Shown here piece by piece: positions 53,360 to 64,000 of a stretch of DNA of 64,000 nucleotides. This DNA is from Acanthacorydalis orientalis (lineage: Eukaryota; Arthropoda; Insecta; Megaloptera; Corydalidae). The translations under genes and the position numbers were made by a program. Positions within the stretch are counted from its first letter, which is position 1; each line of letters opens with the position of its first letter. The DNA lies in contig CM068313.1 of NCBI GenBank assembly GCA_034766995.1, forward strand, positions 11,931,512-11,995,511, written 5' to 3'. Under the pieces are notes generated by a model. The model made no database searches. It saw only the letters and a list, made by a program, of their open reading frames with translations, and was not told the origin of the DNA.

Positions 53360-54650
53360 ATATATGCGCGATTTTCGTCCGTTCATATTTATTTAAAAGT
53401 TTTGATTCGTCTGTATTTCATATTATTTATTCATTTCTTTTTTTTATTATTAATTTGTCTTTTTTATATTTTATCTTTATTTAATTATTTTGATTATCCA
53501 CTTAACATGCTCAACTCGTAAACTAAAAAAAAATCTGATTTAAAATATTCAATAAATGATTATTGACCATTTTTACCGTTGTTTATGCACATATAGATGG
53601 CGATGTCATCATCTCGAAGCCCCAAGGTACAGAAAAAAAATCTGGAAATGGTATCGCTGTCGAAATCCACATAAACAATAATCAATAATTATTTTTTGAA
53701 CATTTTAGGTAAGAATTTTTTGTGGTTTATGGGGTGAAAAATAATTCATTCATGAATGACGGAATACGTGTATTGATTCGAAATACTTCTATTCAATTTT
53801 GAAATTGTTCTTCGTATTTACAAATTTGGTCATAAATCTAAATGTAATCATGTTAAAAAAATAAATATTTTTAATGTTAACTAATTTGGAAAAAAAAAAC
53901 AAAAAAAAAACGAGACTATTGATTCAAGACAATTAGAGCTTAATTTATAATACCTTGTAATTTTAAAATAATACACATAAATTCCTCGCATTTTTTTCTA
54001 ATTTTGTAACTAACATTTTCTCTTTTCATAGAAATTGGAAAAAATCAACTATTCGTCTTTATATACAAAATACTTATGAACTGAAAATAGATCAAGATTA
54101 CTTTGTAAACTCCTGATCTATTCGTTCTGTTAAAAAAAAGTTGTTTTTATAAAAGCATTGAAATCAAAAAGTGACAACAATGAGCCATCAAAGCGATTAA
54201 TGGATTTCAAAGCATCAAATGACAAATGAAAAACGACCTTGAACGTACTATGTTACTATGATATCTACTCACAGTCTTTATCTATGACTCATTAGTTTTG
54301 CCTCCGCACACATAATTTGAGAGATTCCGCTAACTTTGAATAGATTTTGTAACATTTACAATTTAAAAACGTAAATATTTTTGATTATTTCATTTGTTTG
54401 AAATAAAAATTATGAAAAGTCTGTTAATTTTTGTATTGACTTTAATCTCATACTTTTAATTATTTAGGTTGCTTTTCTCATCTGTCAAGCGATTTGGTTA
54501 TAATAGAAGTACATATTCAAACAGTGACGTGTACAATTAAAGAAGTATTGTTACATATAAATCAACATATTTTGTAACAAATAAAAAAAATAATTATTAG
54601 TATTTACTCAGAAAACGTTTTTAAAAAGTAAAACAGTAACCAATTTCATC
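52353..54650. other. Gene-free AT-rich DNA upstream of annexin
   Basis: No gene was recognised. It holds a (TA)n tract at 53293-53353 and foldback copy E at 53575-53770. The last kilobase presumably includes the annexin promoter and 5' UTR. Confidence 0.6.
53575..53770. repeat. Foldback repeat family, copy E
   Basis: The left arm GTTTATGCACATATAGATGG..GATGTCATCATC and the right arm GGTATCGCTGTCGAAATCCACATAAAC pair imperfectly. The loop includes AAGGTACAGAAAAAAAATC. The tail TTTTTTGAACATTTTAGG and GGGGTGAAAAATAATTCATT follows. All five copies run in the same direction. Confidence 0.78.
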
Positions 54651-54740
54651 ATGACAGGATATGAGGTTTGTAATTCTTTTAATTAAAATATTTGGAAGTT
54701 TATAACTAAAACTGTTTTTGTATGATTTTTTTATGTAATA

Positions 54741-54810
<70 letters not shown>

Positions 54811-54837
54811 CTTTGTGATGTTTATAAAAAAATTAGA

Positions 54838-54901
<64 letters not shown>

Positions 54902-54927
54902 TTTGTGATGTTTATAAAAAAGATAGA

Positions 54928-54995
<68 letters not shown>

Positions 54996-56354
54996 GATTG
55001 AATGAATGAATGAATGCATGTGTATTTAAATAAAAAGTCAATTTGGTAGGTCTATCAATATTTACTGATATTTTTTTATCAGTTTACTCAGTTAACACTA
55101 CATATTAGTAAAATGAATATAAACATTCACATATTAATGGATGGTATTTATGAGTAAACAGTGCATTTTTTATAAACATGAAAAGAAATATTTTAGATGA
55201 AAAAAATATCAGTTCCTAATGAAGTAATATTTGTATAATTTTTTTGGTTAAAGAATTCAAGTATTTCCTTACATTCACAAAAATGTAATCTTAGAGTTTT
55301 AGTATTATATATATATATTCAACCCACAACTACAATTTTTTTTGGTCGAAAATGTTTAATTCTTGCTTATGTACATTTTGGTGGCAATTATTTTCAGTGG
55401 GTCAAGGTGTCCAGTTTGTGGGTTGAAAAAAGAATTCATTGGTAAAAATAAATTTAGATGTAGTGTAGAACTATATTATAATTTTATGTTTTAAATCTTA
55501 TATAAGTAAATAACGATAATTTATAACTATTTTAAAAACTGATTTTTATATCTAATTTTAGCGTGAACCTACTGTTGTACCCATACCAAATTTCAGTGCA
55601 CCTGAAGATGGTACTACTCTACGTGGTGCCATGAAAGGTTTTGGAACTGATGAGCAAGCTATTATTGACATTTTGTGTTCTCGATCCAACAGTCAAAGAC
55701 AACAGATTGCAAAGTTTTTTACAGAAGAATATGGAAGAGTAAGCATTTCTCTAATTAAAATCATTTGTAAAATATTAATTTTAGTAATAAATTTTTTGTG
55801 TTGCATATATCAATTTTGATACAAAGTGAAATGTAATTTTTTTTAAATTTACTATTTAATAAGTGTTAATATTTACTTTTTTTTCTCTATTTCATACTGG
55901 TTTTTTTAGGAAGTAAGTACATTTTGTGTGTATTCATATATGAATGAGTGTATGTATGCATATGAATATTGTAGATAAATATGTACACATGTTAAAGAGG
56001 CAGTAAAAAAGAGATCAAACTCGCCCGATTGCCAATTGTAGTCAATTTATGAAACTCGGAAATCGGATGGTGGCGCTAGTAAGAGAATTAAGTCATTTCT
56101 GTGCAAAGGGCAATGCCCACAATGTTATCATGTGTGTTGTGTATGTGGCTCAGTACTATGATAACCATACTACAACTACATTAGTCAAATGGTTTTCAAT
56201 GTGCAGTGCGCAGAAGTCACCGACTGAAACTCAAGCAACCACTTTTCCCTACTCCCAACACCGGACTTCGGTCTCCGTATAGCCTCCTTGATATGTGTGC
56301 GTATGTGTATATAATTTATCCAGCTGTGGTTTAACAGAGGCTGATGATGATTAC

Positions 56355-56405
<51 letters not shown>

Positions 56406-56571
56406 ATATGTATGTATAAAGTCAAAGTAGTTTGATCTATCAGTTGCATCATAATTGTTAAAAAAAGCACCAATTTTATTTAAAATCTAATTCATTTCAA
56501 AATATTTTATAGATATTAAGAATAAATTAAAAATAAGTATCATTCATTTCTGCTTCATTTATCAAATGTTA

Positions 56572-56645
<74 letters not shown>

Positions 56646-58688
56646 GAATATTTACTATCATCTTAATCAGTGTTAAAATACTGCACTACTTTTGTAAGAA
56701 TATTACTTAACAATGCAACTTATGAAATAGATGTCAAAAGTGTATATGATAATTGAAAAATAATTAAATATTATGAAATTAGTTTTTATTCTAACTTGTA
56801 GAGTTTTATCATTTAAAGAATTCAAATGATAACACTCTAATAATGATAATTAATATACATATTTTTATAGAACATAATTGAAGATTTAAAAAGTGAATTG
56901 GGTGGTCATTTTGAAGATGTAATTATTGCATTAATGCTACCTCCAGTTCAATACCTTTGTAAGCAATTACACAAAGCCATGGAAGGAATGGGAACTGAAG
57001 AACATGCACTCATTGAAATATTGTGCTCTCGTTCCAATGACGAAATTCAAGAAATTGTTGCAGCATATGAAGAAAGTCAGTTATGATAGGATCTCTAATA
57101 TTTTTTGTTTCAAAAATATTTACAATATATAACTTGTAGTCAATATATTATTTTTTTCACTGTTTTACATCGCATTAATTTTTTTTTAAATAGAATATGA
57201 TCGCCCTCTTGCTGAACATTTGTGTAGTGAAACCACAGGTGATTTTCGTCGTTTGTTAACTTTGATTGTGACTGGGGTTAGAAATGATGAGTGTGAAATT
57301 GATCGGTCAAAAGCTCATGAGCAAGCTGAGGCATTGTTCAATGCTGGAGAAGCAAAATGGGGAACTGATGAAGAAATATTCAATAAAATATTAGCACATG
57401 AAAGTTTTTCTCAATTACGTTTGATATTTGAAGAGTATAAAGAAGTGGCTGGAAATACAATCGAACAGGCAATTAAGCATGAGCTTGAAGGTGATTTACG
57501 AGATGCTATGTTAGCTATTGGTAAGTTGGTTGTTAAAAATAAATATATATATATATGCACACACACACACACCCATTACATACGTACATATATATGTACA
57601 CACACACCCATACATACATTCGTATACACACCCAACATACATACGTTTACACACATGTACACACACACACATACATATATATACACATACATTATTGTTT
57701 ACTTGTTAAAAAACATTTTTTTTATCAGTTTTATATGTAAATAGTTCTTTCTCAATAAAATTATTGAATATTTTAGTTGAATGTGTGCAAAGTCCACCAG
57801 CCTTTTTCGCAAAACGTTTACATGATGCTATGGCTGGTGCAGGTACTGATGACAGAACTTTGATTAGAATTATTGTGAGCAGATCTGAAATAGATCTTGG
57901 TTCTATAAAAAAAGAATATGAACGAATATATGATAAAACCTTGGAGAGTGTTGTACGGGTCAGTATTTTTTTATTTTTACTAGAAAATTTTATGTGTTTT
58001 TTAACAATAAATTGTATAAATTGTAACAACACCACTTAGAGTTCTAGAATAAAATAATATGCTATAAAAAAGAAAGTAGTTTTTGGCTTTTCTGCTTAAA
58101 GAAAGACTGGCAAGTACAGATATTGACCATGGAACTCAAAGCGGTATTATACTTAAATATTGATTTAAAAAAAAAAACATGACTAATTGTAATAAATGAT
58201 TAAATTTAAATATCTTGAATGCTATATAAATTTAATATTTGTGGTAAATAACCGTATATTTGTATCGTTATGCATTTCAGTTCATAATTGTATTTTGTTT
58301 TATATTTCATGTATAATTATTACTGGATGGTTCCAGGAGGTAAGAAATTAATTGTGCAAAATCACTTGCATGAATTTGACTCTGCACATCACATCTTAAT
58401 TTTTTTTAATAATTTAATTTAGCAATAATGTTCATTAATGTTAACTTCAATAATGATTTTCTTCTTAACAGATGTAAATGTAACACATCCATTACGTAAT
58501 CACTTCCTTACTAACTGTATTTGTTTAAAAAGCACATATACATATTTTTTATAAAATACTTGACTTATACACATATGTTACTCTTGTAAATCTATTACAA
58601 TTATTAATATGTATTTTTATTTTTCTAGCAGGGTGAAACATCAGGTGACTATAAACGTGCTTTAGTTGCACTTATTGGTGGAGCCTAA
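54651..58688 (+). CDS. Annexin (B9-type), calcium-dependent phospholipid-binding protein
   Basis: Binds acidic membranes in the presence of calcium and acts in membrane traffic and the cortical cytoskeleton. Six exons: 54651-54665 (only MTGYE), 55562-55738, 56871-57075, 57194-57520, 57777-57958, 58629-58688. The total is 321 aa plus TAA, close to the usual 320-324. There are four annexin repeats, each with its type II calcium loop: [28 protein letters not shown]. Repeat 4 ends [15 protein letters not shown]. Repeat 4 holds [14 protein letters not shown], typical of the family. The last acceptor is a tandem TAGCAG (58627-58631), so one Gln may be optional. A polyadenylation signal AATAAA is at 58936. 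The assignment to B9 rather than B10/B11 is by general resemblance only. Confidence 0.95.
54743..54991. repeat. Compound tandem repeat: (TA)n plus a 30-bp spacer, 90-bp period
   Basis: Three (TA)n tracts are separated by two near-identical spacers starting CTTTGTGATGTTTATAAAAAA, at 54811 and at 54901, exactly 90 bp apart. It lies in annexin intron 1, about 80 bp after the donor. Confidence 0.92.
55318..55427. repeat. 110-bp inverted-repeat element in annexin intron 1
   Basis: A perfect 12-bp inverted repeat, TTCAACCCACAA at 55318-55329 and TTGTGGGTTGAA at 55416-55427, encloses about 86 bp. Size and structure fit a tiny MITE. No second copy was found. Confidence 0.5.
55980..56345. other. GC-richer insert in annexin intron 2
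   Basis: This block is markedly richer in G and C than the surrounding intron. It ends in GAGGCTGATGATGATTACATAAA followed by a (TA)n tract. It contains an open frame of 77 codons without recognisable homology. The tail suggests a retroposed sequence such as a SINE or LINE end; that is inference. Confidence 0.4.
56577..56634. repeat. (TA)n microsatellite in annexin intron 2
   Basis: Pure TA tract; another is at 56362-56398. Confidence 0.95.
57545..57690. repeat. (CA)n/(TACA)n/(CCCA) microsatellite in annexin intron 4
   Basis: Mixed ACAC, TACA and CCCATACA units run right after the exon 4 donor. Confidence 0.9.
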
Positions 58689-59046
58689 CAAAATAGTAAA
58701 AAAATAGATGTGCTATTTCACTTGTTGCTTAACAGTTTCTTACAACTGAAAAGAATATATTTTGCAATAGGATTTTTTATTATATTGTTAAAATTAGTAT
58801 TATATAAAATAAGTTTACTATTTTAAGGAACCAGTAGAGCTAGAAAAAAATTATTCTTGTATTACATATATATTATATGTTATATTTATATGTTTTGTAT
58901 TGTTTTCCAGCCTGTATTTGTTCTATGTTTGTGAAAATAAAAGTTAAATTGTGTTCATGCAATAATTATAAGGTTTATTTTTTTAATTTTGTAAAATAAA
59001 GATGTTATCATTTTTATAATTTAAGCAAAAAATTGTTATAAGTGTG

Positions 59047-59108
<62 letters not shown>

Positions 59109-59227
59109 CATACACAAATATATACATCATGCAAAATACATGCATACAACATACATTATATACATGCAAAAGACACATCATACGCATGCATGCATATGTA
59201 TACAAAAAGGATTACGATTTGAAAATA
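58689..59227. other. Annexin 3' UTR and short intergenic gap
   Basis: It holds the annexin 3' UTR to about 58960, then a (TA)n tract at 59053-59105 and an ATGCATGCATA-rich stretch before the proposed first codon of mRpS31. Confidence 0.65.
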
Positions 59228-61599
59228 ATGTCTATACCATTTCTAAATGGTAAAAGGTAAGTACCAGAAATATTTACTTGAAGTTAGTTTTTATACATAT
59301 CAAAATAAATTAATTATTACCCATTAATTTTTTGTACTCATCAATACAAATACTGAAATTTATATTTTATAAGTAAAAATTAAAAATTCTTTTTATCAGT
59401 TTTAATTCATTTTTAACTCTAATATTTTTTGTGTTTTTTTATTGATTACTTTGAATTATTCAGTCATTTAATATATTTACTAACAATTATGATTTTCAGA
59501 AATATTAGTTAAAAAAATATTTATTTTTAACTAAAGAAGGGATTGATTAATAACTTTGGTAATTAATATAAGAAAAACGTCTTTTTCAAAAATAAAGTTT
59601 GGACAATTTTTAATTTATGCTTATAACCGAGAGTCTCCATAGATAAAAGATTCCTTTTATCTATGCTTCTAACTGTTTAACTACCACTGTATATGTAAAG
59701 AAAAATATAATTTTTAAAAGTAAATAATGATTCTAATTTCTACATTAAGGTAACTATTATTTGTTTATTTTCTTCATTGTATGTAATAATAAATTTTATT
59801 TGTAGACAAAGTTACTTTATTACATTAAAATATAAAATTAAATGTTGCCAAAATAACTGTATCTTAACCTTAAATACTTTAAATCAAAGATCATATAATA
59901 ACAAATCTAAAGAAGAAAATGAAAAAAAGAAAAAAGAAGCAGAAAAGAGAACACAGGAGGCAAAAAAAAGATTAGATTTTCTTCTGAAAGCAATAGTCGA
60001 AGTAAGTATAATTAAATATATTTTAAATGTAAAGCTGTAAATAATATTTTAAAAAACGATACAGGAAAAAATTACACCTGTTTCTAAACAATCAGTGGAG
60101 TTTTCAAGACCTAAGCATAAAGAAAAGCATAAAGATGAAAATAAGTATGTAAAATCAATTGGTAAGAAAATTATAAAATGTATGTTTTAAGTACAAATCA
60201 AAAAGAATTAAACTATTTTAGATGACCAAACAGTTGAAGCAGCCAAAACAATTGCGGCGACTCAAGGAAAAAATAGCAAAAAAGTTGAGTTTGAACTTTT
60301 GTCAAAATTGCTATTTCGTACAAACATAAAAGAAAGTGACAGTACATTGAAGGATGTAAAGTATGGTTGATGTTAATTTAACAGTAATCAATATCTTAAA
60401 AAACAAAATTTGAATATTATACACTAAAATGTGAAGTACTTATGTATGCATATGTATTTATTATTCTAGTCAGTTGGTTTCTGAAATGAAAATTGATCAT
60501 GAAGCATCAATATCAAAACAAATGTCAAGGGCTCAACAAGTTCGTCAAATTCTTAGTCAATCTAATGTTAAACATGAAAAGCAAGAACATAAATCTCATT
60601 TGTGGTCAAGCTCTTTACAAACAGTCCCAATTCGAACTGGACTTTTCACATATAGTGAAAATCTTGGCATTTTTGGTTCAAATTTAAAATCTGGCTTAGA
60701 ATTAAAAACGTGGAAAAAGTTATCAGATCGTGAATTAAAATTAGCTGTTACACATCCTCCTAGTAATTATTATCAAGAGTTAGAATTGTGGACCGAACAG
60801 GGAAAACTATGGAATTTTCCAATAGACAATGAACAAGGTACATTTATTTTTTATATTGTATAGAGCACGGTCTTACATACAAGTCTGGCAACGACGGTAT
60901 TTTTCATAGTATAGCGTGAATTTTAATTGTAAATTAACAAAGAAAATTGTTAAATGTGTGCAAGTGCTCGACATTTATCATTTTTTAATACTCTATAACA
61001 TTTTATTATCTTTTAATACGCAACTTCCATGAAAATTCGATTAGTAGAAAACGCTCTTATTAGAATTATGTTATTATTATGAGAGCCGTGACAAGTAAGG
61101 TATGGTTAGATAGAAGTGTATCTTATGGGTGGTGTTGCGTAATGGCGGAAATCATTATTAAAAAGTTTGACCGACAAGCGGTACCATTTTCACTACTGAA
61201 ATTGATATTCGTTACTAGACCTGTATGTAAGACTGTGGTATAGAGTATAGAGTTTAAAATAACCTGTAATTGATTTTTGTATTTGTTTTAAAAAAATGTT
61301 ACATAACTCAATGAAAAAAAGTAAACTATACAGTGTTGTATTTAAAATTTTCAGGAATGGATAATGAAAAAAATGTACATTTTAGTGAACATATATTCTT
61401 AGATCGACATCTTGAACCATGGTGCCCTAAAAAAGGTCCAGTTAGACATTTTATGGAACTTGTCTGTGTAGGATTATCAAAAAATCATTATTTGTCTGTA
61501 GAAGAAAAACAAGCACATATTAATTGGTATAAAGAATATTTTGAAGATAAAAAAAATTTATTGCATGAAGTGGGTGCTATTGAAGAACAAACAAAATAG
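59228..61599 (+). CDS. mRpS31: Mitochondrial small ribosomal subunit protein mS31 (mRpS31)
   Basis: Structural protein of the mitochondrial 28S subunit. Six exons: 59228-59256, 59806-60001, 60065-60161, 60222-60360, 60470-60837, 61355-61599, all in phase, giving 357 aa plus TAG. The C-terminal exon carries the family hallmark: WCPKKGPVRHFMELVCVGLSK, then NHYLSVEEKQAHINWYKEYF. The middle region has the expected WKKLSDRELKLAV and GKLWNFPIDNEQG stretches. The N-terminal 40 residues are basic with hydroxylated and hydrophobic residues and almost no acids, fitting a mitochondrial targeting peptide. A highly charged Lys/Glu coiled-coil follows. The 29-bp first exon is the least certain part. Intron 5 holds a MITE with an 8-bp duplication. 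A polyadenylation signal AATAAA is at 61812. Confidence 0.92.
60866..61237. mobile_element. hAT-type MITE in mRpS31 intron 5
   Basis: The 372-bp element starts CACGGTCTTACATAC and, on the minus strand, CACAGTCTTACATAC, one mismatch in 15. Similarity continues to AGTCTGGCAACGA versus GGTCTAGTAACGA. It is flanked by a perfect 8-bp direct repeat GTATAGAG (60858-60865 and 61238-61245). An 8-bp duplication with CA-starting ends is the hAT superfamily pattern. There is no transposase frame, so it is non-autonomous. Confidence 0.88.
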
Positions 61600-61670
61600 T
61601 TTTTTATAAGCACATCATAAATTTATAAATAAAAATCATATTGTACTGATTTCCTTCACAAGCAAGTACG

Positions 61671-61724
<54 letters not shown>

Positions 61725-62650
61725 ATCAATTCTATGAACTTCTGTAAATAAGTATATAAATCTTTATATTATTAATTAATGTATAATGTGTTGTACTCTT
61801 AATAGATGAATAATAAAACATTTGTATTTTTCTTGTTTATTTAATTAAAAAGATTTTATATGAATCAGTATTTAGAAATATTGTATTTTTCAAAATTTTT
61901 GAAATTTTTTTTTTTTATTTGATAAGCCTTTGATAATAATTCATTTCTAATATTTGGACTTTTTTAATCAAAGAATAAACTATTTGAAATTCTGGTTTTT
62001 CATATAAATATAAATTACTGACCTAGAAATCTGTTTAGGGATAATATTTTTAAGTTTTAATGTAGTATCTGATAACAATTTTTATATTTTTCATATGATT
62101 TCCATATTAAGTTAATTTATTTTTAAGTCAATATTAACTGTGTATTTAATAGCTGTTAATTTCATTGAAAATAAAATTCTAATTGAATTTCATTTAGGAA
62201 TATGTTTTATATAATTTTCAACTAAGAATATATTTTATTTTTTATAAAATTAATTCACAATATTTTTTTGTATTTATACTTACTACTTCTGTTTCTATTA
62301 CATATACTAACGTATTTTGTTCAAATATGCTGTGATAAATTCATAAACTTGAAATAAAAAATTAATAATAATTTTTACAGTCAATAAAATATAAGTACAA
62401 AACTATCTTAATTTAGAAAATAATTGGTAATTGAAGTTGTTCACTATTAATGTATATAGGGTTTTTTATTTTTGACAGTTATTTACAGTTGATAAATTTA
62501 AATAGTTTGAAATAATAGTTGTCAGAACTTTAGATTTATATTGTCTATAAAACAAACAATTTACGTAAAAATATTATTACATTAGCTGAAGACGAAAATT
62601 ATTACAAAAACTATTTTAGTGATTGTAAATTTTCATTTTAAACTTTTACG
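61600..62650. other. mRpS31 3' UTR and intergenic DNA before Aurora
   Basis: AT-rich, with a (TA)n tract at 61675-61711 and no coding region seen. It must contain the Aurora promoter, but no element stands out from the AT background. Confidence 0.65.
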
Positions 62651-63940
<1,290 letters not shown>

Positions 63941-64000
63941 TCAATATTTTTTATTTTATTTAGTAGGCATTATTTATAAAAAACATTTTTTAATAATTAT

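Overview
The window looks like nuclear DNA of an insect. Seven spliced genes have clear insect or metazoan orthologues and GT-AG introns. The background is very AT-rich with dozens of long (TA)n tracts, and there are mariner relics, small MITEs and a LINE fragment. I lean to Hymenoptera, but the order cannot be settled from sequence alone. I checked exon phases by hand: every joined exon chain below stays open.

Layout. 2.5-9.3 kb (+): the 3' part of the autophagy kinase ATG1/ULK; its first kinase exons lie outside or upstream. 12.65-13.3 kb (+): RAMP4/SERP1. 14.77-15.4 kb (-): prefoldin subunit 1, head-to-head with ABCE1 (Rli1/pixie, + strand, 16.28-18.84 kb). 21.08-21.86 kb (+): an unrecognised two-exon gene of 236 aa. 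23.74-29.33 kb (+): an intact effector-type caspase with a dead mariner in its last intron. 30.54-41.17 kb (-): a GPI-type alkaline phosphatase in eight exons. Its 5.6 kb second intron holds, on the other strand, a second caspase-like gene (34.17-35.67 kb). 41.2-54.6 kb: about 13 kb with no recognisable gene, filled with mariner relics, a foldback repeat family, a pair of Helitron-like ends, a pyrimidine-rich minisatellite and (TA)n tracts. 54.65-58.69 kb (+): annexin B9-type. 59.23-61.60 kb (+): mitochondrial ribosomal protein mRpS31. 62.65-63.94 kb (+): Aurora kinase, most like Aurora B.

How the parts relate. Most genes are housekeeping: autophagy initiation, ER stress and translocon, tubulin/actin folding, ribosome recycling, mitochondrial translation, mitosis. 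I see no operon-like logic among them. The exception is the caspase pair. The upstream copy keeps the catalytic His and Cys. The nested copy shares its intron phases but has lost both catalytic residues, and its frame stops right after the large-subunit region. It looks like a decoy or regulatory pseudo-caspase and is the strongest candidate for an undescribed function here. The second theme is repeat biology: several short inverted-repeat elements, one with a perfect 8-bp target duplication, sit in introns, and some (TA)n tracts appear to be carried by the repeats.
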